Translations under genes and position numbers: made by a program
In this document: positions 1 to 7,520 of the stretch, in pieces
How the letters are laid out: each line of letters opens with the position of its first letter
Numbering within the stretch: position 1 is the stretch's first letter
Assembly (NCBI GenBank): GCA_002449785.1
Contig: DJXP01000067.1
Location: 13,035 to 40,634, forward strand
Direction: 5' to 3'
Source: Clostridiales bacterium UBA7001
GTDB lineage: Bacteria; Bacillota; Clostridia; TANB77; CAG-508
DNA: 27,600 nt
Notes under the pieces: generated by a model
Database searches by the model: none
Seen by the model: the letters and a program-made list of their open reading frames with translations, nothing else
Told to the model about the DNA's origin: nothing

Positions 1-76
1 TAATTTAGATTTTTAACAAAAATTAACTTGAACTAGCATTTTTTTGAAAAAATTAAATAATAACTAATCTTATATG

Positions 77-114
77 AAATTTAATTAGCTGTGAATAATA
101 GCTAAATTAAATTT
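77..114. repeat. Inverted repeat, AT-rich hairpin upstream of first gene
   Basis: The arms at 77-90 and 100-114 are complementary over 14 bp, with one unpaired T and a 9-nt loop. Neither strand has a convincing T-run after the stem, so it is not a clear terminator. It may be the 3' hairpin of a gene lying left of the window, or an operator. Apart from this hairpin I see nothing in the first 200 bases. Confidence 0.35.
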
Positions 115-234
115 GATTAATAAAAACTTTATAAAAATATTCTAGACTTTAAAATTATTATGTGATATATTACAAAATAGTTAATAGTACTGATTATTAA
201 TCTAGTGCAAATGAAGGAAAAGAAGGGGAAACAA

Positions 235-576
235 ATGGAAAGAGAAGTAAATGAAGAAAAAAGAAATAAGTTTATTGAATTTGCTGGAAAGAGAGTAAAT
301 AATGTTTTGCACGATATTCAAATATTAGAGCCGATGGCTAGAAGTAATTCATATGATTTTACACGACAAGATGTTGAAGAAATGTTTAATGCTATTCAAG
401 ATTCATTAAATGATGCTAGAGAAGAGTTTAATAAGAAATTTGAAGAAAAAGCTAGAAGTAGTAAAAAAACATTTTCTTTTGGAAATTCTTCAGTATCTAC
501 TGAGATGGTTAATAATGATATCCCATCAGAAAATAATAATATGAATTCTGAAGATGATAATACAATAACAGTATAA
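235..576 (+). CDS. Small hydrophilic hypothetical protein (113 aa)
   Basis: I do not recognise a named family. The first two thirds is predicted helical and charged, including the stretches RVNNVLHDIQILEPMAR and DVEEMFNAIQDSLNDAREEF. The last third is Ser/Asn/Asp-rich and probably disordered. There is no signal peptide or membrane segment, so it is probably cytoplasmic. The reading frame stays open upstream to a GTG at 205. I chose the ATG at 235 because AAGGGG at 224-229 sits 5 nt before it, while the GTG has no ribosome binding site. The gene precedes exoA in the same direction, separated by a hairpin, and could be co-transcribed with it. I cannot assign a function. Confidence 0.7.
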   Translation: MEREVNEEKRNKFIEFAGKRVNNVLHDIQILEPMARSNSYDFTRQDVEEMFNAIQDSLNDAREEFNKKFEEKARSSKKTFSFGNSSVSTEMVNNDIPSENNNMNSEDDNTITV

Positions 577-597
577 CTTTAAATTAAGAAGAAATTC

Positions 598-630
598 TAG
601 CGTGTACAAATATTTTTATTTTACACGCTA
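598..630 (+). terminator. Hairpin between first gene and exoA
   Basis: A 9-bp perfect stem (TAGCGTGTA, 598-606; TACACGCTA, 622-630) has a 15-nt AT-rich loop and is followed by ATTTATTT rather than a clean U-run. It could be a weak terminator or attenuator. The exoA ribosome binding site begins only about 10 nt later and I see no promoter between the two. Confidence 0.5.
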
Positions 631-653
631 ATTTATTTAAATAGGAGAATAAA

Positions 654-1418
654 ATGAAAATTATTTCGTGGAATGTAAATGGACTAAGGGCAGTAGTGAA
701 AAAAGGATTTAAAGATTTTTTTGATAGAATAGATGCAGATATTTTTTGTATTCAAGAAACAAAAATGCAGATAGACCAGTTAGATAAAGAAACCAAAAGC
801 ATATTTGATGAATATTATGAATATTGGAATAGTGCTGAAAGAAAAGGATATTCAGGTACTGCTATTTTTTCAAAGCAAGAGCCAATTAGTGTAAAAAATG
901 GAATAGGAATTGAAGAACATGATAATGAAGGAAGAGTAATAACTCTTGAATATGAAGAGTTTTATTTAGTTAATTGTTATACTCCAAATTCTAAAAGAGA
1001 ACTTGAAAGATTACCATATAGAATGATTTGGGAAGATGAAATTAGAAAGTATTTAAAAAAATTAAGTAGTATTAAACCAGTAATTTATTGTGGAGATTTA
1101 AATGTTGCTCATAATGAAATAGACTTAAAAAATGCAAAATCTAATAAAGGTAATTGCGGTTTTACAGATGAAGAAAGAGGAAAAATGACTAAGCTTTTGA
1201 ATTCTGGATTTATAGATTGTTTCAGATATAAATATCCAAATAAAGAGAATAGCTATACATGGTGGTCTTATATGGGGAAAGCACGAGAAAAAAACATTGG
1301 TTGGAGAATTGACTATTTTATTGTATCTGATAAAATAAAAGATAAAATTAATGATGTAATAATTCATGATGATATAATGGGAAGTGACCACTGCCCAGTT
1401 GAATTAGATATTTTTTAA
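654..1418 (+). CDS. exoA: Exodeoxyribonuclease III / AP endonuclease
   Basis: This is a cytoplasmic DNA repair enzyme of the exonuclease III (Xth/ExoA, endonuclease-exonuclease-phosphatase fold) family. It cleaves DNA 5' of abasic sites and removes nucleotides from 3' ends, using Mg2+. The 254 aa match the family's usual length. The whole active site is visible: Asn7 in SWNVNGLR, Glu35 in CIQETKM, Tyr109 in NCYTPNS, Asp148 and Asn150 in YCGDLNVAH, Asp220 in WRIDYFIVSD, and Asp245-His246 in the closing GSDHCPVELDIF. AGGAG stands 6 nt before the ATG. The stop lies 11 nt before the first ABC transporter gene, so it probably heads that operon, although a functional link with the exporter is not obvious. 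Confidence 0.95.
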   Translation: MKIISWNVNGLRAVVKKGFKDFFDRIDADIFCIQETKMQIDQLDKETKSIFDEYYEYWNSAERKGYSGTAIFSKQEPISVKNGIGIEEHDNEGRVITLEYEEFYLVNCYTPNSKRELERLPYRMIWEDEIRKYLKKLSSIKPVIYCGDLNVAHNEIDLKNAKSNKGNCGFTDEERGKMTKLLNSGFIDCFRYKYPNKENSYTWWSYMGKAREKNIGWRIDYFIVSDKIKDKINDVIIHDDIMGSDHCPVELDIF

Positions 1419-1429
1419 GGAGAGAAAGT

Positions 1430-3154
1430 ATGATAAAAACGTTAGCAAAATCAATTAGAGAATACAAAAAAGCAACAATACTAACACCTATTTTAGTTAG
1501 TATTGAGTCAATTATTGATGTACTTATACCGTTTATAATGGCTTTTTTAATTGATGAAGGTATAAATCAGGGAAACAGAGAAAAAATTATATTTTATGGC
1601 ATTTTACTATTAATATGTGCATTCTTAGCTATGATTTTCGGTATTTTAGCAGGTAGATGTGCTGCAAAAGCATCTACAGGATTTGCTAAAAATTTAAGAA
1701 AAGATATGTTTTATAATGTGCAAAGTTATTCATTTGCGAATATAGATAAATTCAGTCCAGCAAGTATTATTACAAGACACACTACAGATATAAATAATGT
1801 ACAAATGGCATTCCAAATGATTATAAGAATTGCATTTAGATCTCCAATAATGCTTATATTTTCACTTATAATGGCATTTTTAATTAATGTTAAAGTAGCA
1901 CTAATTTTCTTAGCAGTTGTACCTTTTTTAGCAGTAGGACTATATTTTATTGCAACTAAAGCACATCCTATATTTGAAAGAGTTTTTAAAACATATGATA
2001 AACTAAATAATATTACACAAGAAAATATTAAAGGAATTAGAGTTGTAAAATCTTATGTAACAGAAGAAAAAGAAATTAATAAATTTTTTAAGGTTTCAGA
2101 TGAAATATATAAAGACTTTACTAAAGCAGAAAAAATTGTAGCATTAAATAACCCTTTAATGCAAATATCTATAAATACTGTAATTGTACTACTTTCACTA
2201 ATTGGTGGAAAAATGATTATTTCTAATAATCTAACGACAGGTGAACTTACAAGTATGATCTCTTATGCGATGCAAATACTTACATCTCTTATGATGCTTT
2301 CAATAATTTTAGTTATGATAATGATTTCTAGAGCATCTGCTGAAAGAATAGTTGAAATTCTTGAAGAAGAAAGTAGTTTAAAAAATAATGAAAAACAAAT
2401 TAAAGAAATAAAAGATGGTTCTATTGAATTTATTAATGTTGATTTTAGTTATGTAGATGATGATAATAAGACTTGCTTAAAAGATATAAATTTAAAAATA
2501 AATTCTGGTGAAACTATTGGAATAATTGGTGGAACTGGTAGTTCTAAATCCACATTAGTACAATTAATTCCAAGATTATATGATGCTACAAAAGGCGAAG
2601 TAAAAGTAGCTGGAATAAATGTTAAAGATTATGATATAGAATCTCTTAGAAATGAAGTAGCTATGGTACTTCAGAAAAATGTTTTATTTTCAGGAACAAT
2701 TAAGGAAAATTTACGATGGGGAAATCCTAAGGCTACTGATGAAGAAATTATAAGAGCATGCAAATTAGCATGTGCAGATGAATTTATTGAGAACTTTCCA
2801 GATAAATATGATACATATATTGAAGAAGGAGGAACTAATGTATCTGGTGGTCAAAAACAAAGATTATGTATCGCAAGAGCAATTTTAAAGAAACCTAAAA
2901 TATTAATATTAGACGATTCTACAAGTGCAGTAGATACAAAAACAGATAGTGCTATTAGAAAAGCATTTAAAGAGGAAATACCAAATACTACAAAAATAAT
3001 AATAGCACAGAGAGTATCTTCTGTTGAGGACGCTGATAAAATAATAGTTCTAGATGGTGGTAAAATTAATGGCATGGGTTCACATGATGAATTAATGAAA
3101 AATAATGAAATTTATAAAGATGTTTATGAATCACAGATGAAAGTGGAATCATAG
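1430..3154 (+). CDS. ABC exporter subunit, degenerate-site half (TMD-NBD)
   Basis: One half of a heterodimeric ABC exporter of the multidrug/lipid type (BmrC/TM287-like). The N-terminal ~310 residues carry about six membrane helices and the C-terminal half is the ATPase. Motifs: Walker A 367-374 (GGTGSSKS, with Ser372 where Gly is canonical), Q-loop Gln415, signature VSGGQ at 471-475, Walker B Asp495 followed by Asp496 instead of the catalytic Glu, and Gln527 instead of the switch His. The loss of both Glu and His marks this chain as the partner whose own ATP site is non-catalytic. The consensus catalytic residues come from the next gene, which makes the pair obligate. Substrate cannot be read from the sequence. 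Confidence 0.93.
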   Translation: MIKTLAKSIREYKKATILTPILVSIESIIDVLIPFIMAFLIDEGINQGNREKIIFYGILLLICAFLAMIFGILAGRCAAKASTGFAKNLRKDMFYNVQSYSFANIDKFSPASIITRHTTDINNVQMAFQMIIRIAFRSPIMLIFSLIMAFLINVKVALIFLAVVPFLAVGLYFIATKAHPIFERVFKTYDKLNNITQENIKGIRVVKSYVTEEKEINKFFKVSDEIYKDFTKAEKIVALNNPLMQISINTVIVLLSLIGGKMIISNNLTTGELTSMISYAMQILTSLMMLSIILVMIMISRASAERIVEILEEESSLKNNEKQIKEIKDGSIEFINVDFSYVDDDNKTCLKDINLKINSGETIGIIGGTGSSKSTLVQLIPRLYDATKGEVKVAGINVKDYDIESLRNEVAMVLQKNVLFSGTIKENLRWGNPKATDEEIIRACKLACADEFIENFPDKYDTYIEEGGTNVSGGQKQRLCIARAILKKPKILILDDSTSAVDTKTDSAIRKAFKEEIPNTTKIIIAQRVSSVEDADKIIVLDGGKINGMGSHDELMKNNEIYKDVYESQMKVES

Positions 3155-3210
3155 ATTATATTTAAAATTACAAATTAAGAATTATGCCTTGAGAAAGGAA
3201 CGAAATAAAT

Positions 3211-5097
3211 ATGGAAGATAAATTAAATAAAAGACAAAGACCAAAGCTTGATATGAACATCTTAAAAAGACTTGTAAGTTATATTAGTAAAAATTATAAA
3301 AAAAGATTTATACTTGTTTTTATATGTGTAATATTAACAAGTGTATCTATGGTTGCAGGTTCACTATATTTGCAAGTTCTAATAGATGATTATATTACAC
3401 CTCTAATAGGAACAAGTAATCCAAACTTTGGGCCATTTATTGGTGCAATTGGTGTTATGATTGTAATTTATAGTGTTGGAACACTTGCAGGATTCATTCA
3501 AAGTAGAGTTATGGTAGATATCACTCAAGGAACACTTAAATTAATTAGAGATGAAATGTTTGTTAAAATGCAAAGATTACCAATTAAGTTTTTTGATACA
3601 CATACACATGGAGATATAATGAGTAGATACACTAATGATACAGATACTTTAAGTCAAATGATTTCACAAAGTATACCTCAGCTTATTTCATCTGCAATTA
3701 CAATTGTAGCAGTATTTGTTGCAATGATAGTTACAAATAGATATTTAACAGCAGTTGTTATTCTTTCTTTAGCTTTTATGCTAAGTATTACTAAAAATAT
3801 TGCATCTAAAAGTGCTAAGTATTTTATAAAACAACAAGAATCTGTTGGTAAAGTAAATGGATATATTGAAGAGATGATAAATGGGCAAAAAGTAATAAAA
3901 GTATTTTGCCATGAAGAAATAACTAAAGAAAATTTTGATAAAATAAATGATGAATTATGTGAAAATGCATATAATGCAAATAAATATGCAAGTATTTTAA
4001 TGCCAACACTGGGAGCACTTGGAAATGTACAATACTCTATAATAGCAATTGTTGGTGGACTTTTTGCTGTATATGGCATTGGAAATATTACAGTTGGATT
4101 AATAGTTTCTTTCTTACAACTTAGTAAAACATTTATAAGACCAATAAGCCAAATTTCTCAGCAATTAAATTCAGTTGCTATGGCCTTAGCAGGTGCTGGT
4201 AGAATATTTAATTTAATGGATGAAGAACCTGAAAAAGATGATGGATATGTAACTTTAGTAAATATAAAACATGAAAATGGAAAAGTTGTTGAAACTAAAG
4301 AAAAAACAGATATGTGGGCATGGAAACATCCACATAGTGATGGAACATTAGAATATGTTGAACTAAAAGGACATATTGAACTAAATAATGTTGACTTTGG
4401 ATATGAAGAAAATAAACTAGTGCTTCATGATATTAGTATTTATGCAAAACCAGGTCAAAAAATAGCTTTTGTTGGTGCAACAGGTGCCGGAAAAACTACA
4501 ATTACTAATTTATTAAATAGATTTTATGATATAGAAGATGGAAAAATAAGATATGATGGAATTAATATTAACAAAATAAAAAAGGATGATTTAAGATTAT
4601 CTCTTGGTATGGTTTTGCAAGATACGAATCTATTTACAGGTACAATTAAAGATAATATAAAATATAGTGATGATTTAGCGTCTGATGAAGATGTTATAAA
4701 AGCTGCAAAACTTGCAAATGCACATGATTTTATTATGAGACTTCCAGATGGATATGATACAGTAATTAAAGGTGATGGAAGTAGCTTATCTCAAGGACAA
4801 AGACAGCTTTTATCAATTGCAAGAGCAGCACTAAATGATCCACCAGTAATGATATTAGATGAAGCAACATCAAGTATAGACACGAGAACAGAGAAAATTG
4901 TTCAAGATGGAATGGATAAATTAATGGAAGGAAGAACAGTTTTTGTAATTGCGCATAGATTATCAACTGTAAGGAATTCAAAAGCAATAATAGTTTTAGA
5001 CCATGGAAGAATAATAGAAAGAGGAAACCATGAAGACTTAATTGCTGAGAAAGGAACATATTACCAGTTATATACAGGCGCATTTGAGCTTGAGTAG
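3211..5097 (+). CDS. ABC exporter subunit, consensus-site half (TMD-NBD)
   Basis: Partner of the preceding exporter subunit, 628 aa, with membrane helices in the first ~335 residues. A hydrophilic linker of about 60 residues containing WAWKHPHSDGT precedes the ATPase domain; such a linker is often seen in this half of the pair. Motifs: Walker A 422-429 (GATGAGKT), Q-loop Gln470, signature LSQGQ at 526-530 (second Gly replaced by Gln), Walker B Asp550 with catalytic Glu551, switch His582. The altered signature complements the degenerate Walker B and H-loop of the partner, as in TM287/TM288-type exporters. The 56-nt gap to the upstream gene contains AAAGGA as ribosome binding site. The gene ends in tandem stops TAG-TAA. 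Confidence 0.93.
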   Translation: MEDKLNKRQRPKLDMNILKRLVSYISKNYKKRFILVFICVILTSVSMVAGSLYLQVLIDDYITPLIGTSNPNFGPFIGAIGVMIVIYSVGTLAGFIQSRVMVDITQGTLKLIRDEMFVKMQRLPIKFFDTHTHGDIMSRYTNDTDTLSQMISQSIPQLISSAITIVAVFVAMIVTNRYLTAVVILSLAFMLSITKNIASKSAKYFIKQQESVGKVNGYIEEMINGQKVIKVFCHEEITKENFDKINDELCENAYNANKYASILMPTLGALGNVQYSIIAIVGGLFAVYGIGNITVGLIVSFLQLSKTFIRPISQISQQLNSVAMALAGAGRIFNLMDEEPEKDDGYVTLVNIKHENGKVVETKEKTDMWAWKHPHSDGTLEYVELKGHIELNNVDFGYEENKLVLHDISIYAKPGQKIAFVGATGAGKTTITNLLNRFYDIEDGKIRYDGININKIKKDDLRLSLGMVLQDTNLFTGTIKDNIKYSDDLASDEDVIKAAKLANAHDFIMRLPDGYDTVIKGDGSSLSQGQRQLLSIARAALNDPPVMILDEATSSIDTRTEKIVQDGMDKLMEGRTVFVIAHRLSTVRNSKAIIVLDHGRIIERGNHEDLIAEKGTYYQLYTGAFELE

Positions 5098-5128
5098 TAA
5101 AAAGATGATATTAATTATAATAAAACGA

Positions 5129-5176
5129 CAAAGCCCGCCGAAGCGGGAGAGTTCTCTCCGCTGGGGCGGGACTTTG
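5129..5176 (-). terminator. Long GC-rich terminator of the 58-aa gene
   Basis: An imperfect hairpin spans the whole interval: CAAAG pairs with CTTTG, CCCGCC with GGCGGG, and an inner AGCGG(G)AGAG with CTCTCCGCT, with small bulges. On the minus strand it is followed by GTCGTTTTATT, so it fits a terminator for the small minus-strand gene that ends at 5182. In the other direction it could also stop read-through from the ABC operon, but the T-run there is poor. Confidence 0.7.
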
Positions 5177-5181
5177 CTAAT

Positions 5182-5358
5182 TTACTGACTGTCTCCGAGA
5201 GGGCGAATTGAAACCCTCATTGTAGGGTGCAGGTCACGCTCAATCGTGAAACTGTGCCCTTTTTTGTCAGTGGCATTAAATTTTTCACCGGGTATCATTA
5301 ACATGTACCTTCCGTATACCCAGTGAGGGAAATCTTTTTTTATTCTTTCTTCTGCCAT
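5182..5358 (-). CDS. Unrecognised 58-aa protein in a GC-richer island
   Basis: A small open frame reading MAEERIKKDFPHWVYGRYML at its N-terminus and ending RVSIRPLGDSQ. I do not recognise it. It is soluble, lacks Cys, and is rich in aromatic and basic residues in the middle. The case for a real gene is strong for its size: AGGAGG (5366-5371) lies 7 nt before the ATG, an extended -10 promoter with a consensus -35 lies about 60 bp upstream, and a hairpin terminator follows the stop. About half its codons end in G or C, including CTG, CGC, CTC, ACG and CCC, whereas neighbouring genes nearly always end in A or T. That suggests recent acquisition or unusual selection. It is divergent from the unknown operon at 5538. 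An alternative is that the unit is mainly a structured RNA. Confidence 0.65.
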   Translation of the reverse strand: MAEERIKKDFPHWVYGRYMLMIPGEKFNATDKKGHSFTIERDLHPTMRVSIRPLGDSQ

Positions 5359-5371
5359 GCTGTTTCCTCCT

Positions 5372-5384
5372 CCCCATATTGGGG
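5372..5384 (-). promoter_or_regulatory. Hairpin abutting the ribosome binding site of the 58-aa gene
   Basis: Read on the minus strand, CCCC-AATAT-GGGG folds into a short GC stem whose 3' arm directly touches the AGGAGG ribosome binding site. It lies inside the 5' leader predicted from the promoter at 5419-5447. It could tune translation, but this is inference from position only. Confidence 0.45.
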
Positions 5385-5418
5385 TGAAATAAAGGTTAAC
5401 TGTGTCTTATCAAATTAT

Positions 5419-5447
5419 ATTATACCACAATTTACATAATGAGTCAA
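5419..5447 (-). promoter_or_regulatory. Promoter for the 58-aa gene
   Basis: On the minus strand: -35 TTGACT (5442-5447), a 17-bp spacer ending in TGG, and -10 TATAAT (5419-5424), giving an extended -10. The spacer and -10 make up the left arm of the 22-bp inverted repeat, and the -35 is its 7-bp centre. Confidence 0.75.
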
Positions 5448-5469
5448 ATTATGTAAATTGTGGTATAAT
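5419..5469. repeat. Perfect 22-bp inverted repeat, 7-bp centre
   Basis: The arms 5419-5440 and 5448-5469 are perfectly complementary around the centre GAGTCAA. Each arm contains TTTACATAAT/ATTATGTAAA and a TATAAT/ATTATA end. A third TTTACATAAT lies at 5472-5481. Together with its flank it forms another 15-bp inverted pair with 5443-5457 (unit GTCAAATTATGTAAA). The layout fits an operator array serving both divergent promoters. No obvious regulator gene lies next to it. Confidence 0.8.
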
Positions 5470-5481
5470 ACTTTACATAAT

Positions 5482-5510
5482 TTGACTTATATTTCAAAAT
5501 TTGTTACAAT
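5482..5510 (+). promoter_or_regulatory. Promoter for the unknown operon
   Basis: -35 TTGACT (5482-5487), 17-bp spacer, -10 TACAAT (5505-5510). It lies 27 bp before the ATG of the 652-aa gene. Its -35 overlaps the third ATTATGTAAA-type box, so the same factor could control both directions. Confidence 0.75.
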
Positions 5511-5537
5511 ATTAATAGAGTTAATATTGGAGGTATT

Positions 5538-7496
5538 ATGAAGAAAGAGTTAGAAGAATTTTTAAAGATGCCTGAGTTTAATTTGTTTATGGATCCAAGT
5601 GAAATATCCATTTTTTTTATTGGAAAAAATAAAAAGAAATTAAATGAAATATTAATTAGAATATACGAGAAAATAAATCAAAGACGAAGTGAAGTAATAG
5701 ATAATTTTGATGATTTCGAAAGTACATCTAGTAAGAGTGTGGATGAATTAGCTGAAATTCATAATGAATTAAAAAGACAATTTGTAGAAAGACGAAAAGA
5801 ATTAGAATCTAGATTAAAAAGAAATGATTTAAGTTCAGAAGAGATAAGGGCTACAATAAATGAAAAAAATAGAACTGAAGATGAATTATCGAAACTATAT
5901 TATAAAGTTTTGGATTCAAAAGCAGAATTTTTTTATGAAGGATTAAGAATTTCCAATACAGATGCATTAGCTACTCATATAAGTGCTAAATCAATAACTG
6001 ATGAATTAATTGCAAATTCAAATGATTTTAGTCCTGATAGATATATTTTATTTCAAGGTTTACTAGCAAAAAAATATTTAAAATGGATAATAGATGCAGA
6101 ATCTGGAAAACATGCTGGTTATGATGAATTTTGTTTTGATAATGGTATTATTGTTTCAGTTAATGGTAATCAAGTTGGAACAAATATTGATAGTGAAAGA
6201 ACGGATTTTTATACTTTAGATGAAATAAAAACAAGATTAATAAGGACAATGCTAAAATCAAATCAATTATTACAAGAGAAAAATAAAAATAAGAATAAAC
6301 CTATTTCAGTTGATGGAAAATATATACCAAGAGGTGCTACAAATAACTCTAAAGGTAATTTGAGAATTAGTGGTACTTCTAAAGATTTATCAGATTACTT
6401 AAAATCTTCTGAGTTTGTTTCTATGTTAAATCCAGTAAACATAAGAATGTTTTTAGATGATAATCTGCTTAAGAAAAATGATTTTATACGACTTTTAAAA
6501 AGGGATGAATTATCTGAAGATGTGGTTGCTGAGCTACTTGCAATAAATGTTTTCTCTTCTGAGGAAGTTTGTAGAAGTTATAGAGCATCTTCAGTTAAAG
6601 ATATATTAAGAAAAAGAAATTATAAATTTGAATCAGCTTTTAAATTATATTCAGCTGATAAATTAAATATGGATGATTTTGAGACTATATATGGTAATCG
6701 TGATGATATAAAAATGCCTTCTAGTAAATTTTTCGAAGGTATTTCTGCAGAATTTTTTGAAAAATACTATAAAAATATTAATAAGATTTCAGAGTTAATT
6801 ACTCATCATATTTTAGACTTTACTGCTTCAATGGATTTTTTAGATGCATTAGAAAAAAAATTATGCATTTCAAAAGAAGAAAAAGAAGAATTAATTACAA
6901 TTATGAATGACTTTAAACCTGATGAATTAGATAATGTTACACAAAATGAAATGAGAGTATTAGGTGAAGGAAAAGGTGGTATAAAGCATATTAAAGGATT
7001 AACAATTGATCCTGAAATTCGAAAACGATATTTAAAAAGTATTGGAGATGTTAAAGAAATAAAAATTAAAGGAAGTAGTCTCATAAAAGATGATTCTACT
7101 TCACCAAATAAAAAGAATTCATTAGATGGATATCAACTTGTTATTTTGCCAGATAAAAAAGTTGCTATATTAGAAAAATTTTACGAAACTGAAAGAGATA
7201 AAGATGATAATGTTATTTATAAAAGAGATAGTGAAGGAAATCTAATTCCTGCAATTGAAAATGCAACATATATTATGCCACTTGGTATGGCAAGAGAGTT
7301 GGCTACTGGAAGAAATAAGCAAGAGTTAATTCGTAGTAGATTTGTAAGAAGAGCATCACATACTGCAAATTGGGTTCAAAATATTGAGGAAAAAATTATA
7401 AGTTTAAATGAAAGGGCTGAATTTAATCAAAGAAATACAGAAGATTGGGCTAGGAGAGTTGCAGAAAATTATAGGTTATTAAGAGCGAATAGGTAA
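5538..7496 (+). CDS. Unrecognised 652-aa protein, first gene of a three-gene operon
   Basis: I recognise no family. The protein is hydrophilic, without signal peptide or membrane helices, and rich in charged helices with a coiled-coil-like stretch around residues 60-130. Two segments resemble each other: residues ~4-45 (LEEFLKMPEFNLFMDPSEI) and ~283-325 (LSDYLKSSEFVSMLNPVNI). This suggests a duplicated helical module. The C-terminal quarter has a more compact-looking region (DGYQLVILPDKKVAILEKFY, then ATYIMPLGMARELATG and RASHTANWVQNIEEKI). The start follows GGAGG by 6 nt and a promoter by 27 bp. The 24-nt gap to the next gene and the shared direction indicate an operon with the 253- and 373-aa proteins. 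Base composition resembles the rest of the window, unlike the divergent 58-aa gene. Confidence 0.8.
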   Translation: MKKELEEFLKMPEFNLFMDPSEISIFFIGKNKKKLNEILIRIYEKINQRRSEVIDNFDDFESTSSKSVDELAEIHNELKRQFVERRKELESRLKRNDLSSEEIRATINEKNRTEDELSKLYYKVLDSKAEFFYEGLRISNTDALATHISAKSITDELIANSNDFSPDRYILFQGLLAKKYLKWIIDAESGKHAGYDEFCFDNGIIVSVNGNQVGTNIDSERTDFYTLDEIKTRLIRTMLKSNQLLQEKNKNKNKPISVDGKYIPRGATNNSKGNLRISGTSKDLSDYLKSSEFVSMLNPVNIRMFLDDNLLKKNDFIRLLKRDELSEDVVAELLAINVFSSEEVCRSYRASSVKDILRKRNYKFESAFKLYSADKLNMDDFETIYGNRDDIKMPSSKFFEGISAEFFEKYYKNINKISELITHHILDFTASMDFLDALEKKLCISKEEKEELITIMNDFKPDELDNVTQNEMRVLGEGKGGIKHIKGLTIDPEIRKRYLKSIGDVKEIKIKGSSLIKDDSTSPNKKNSLDGYQLVILPDKKVAILEKFYETERDKDDNVIYKRDSEGNLIPAIENATYIMPLGMARELATGRNKQELIRSRFVRRASHTANWVQNIEEKIISLNERAEFNQRNTEDWARRVAENYRLLRANR

Positions 7497-7520
7497 AACA
7501 TAAGAAGAAAGGTATAAATA

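Noticed and set aside
205..234. GTG start adding ten residues to the first gene
   Set aside because: The AAGGGG ribosome binding site lies inside this extension and fits the ATG at 235.
3678..4079. Minus-strand ORFs inside the ABC transporter genes (also 2851-3075, 4766-5083)
   Set aside because: Fully inside genes with clear family motifs, no ribosome binding site, no recognisable product.
5419..5486. CRISPR-like repeats
   Set aside because: Only three short boxes with alternating orientation and no regular spacers; an operator array fits better.
5098..5537. Insertion sequence or integron-like cassette in the GC-rich island
   Set aside because: No transposase or integrase, no target-site duplication recognisable, and the inverted repeats lie on one side only, within a promoter; they do not flank the island.
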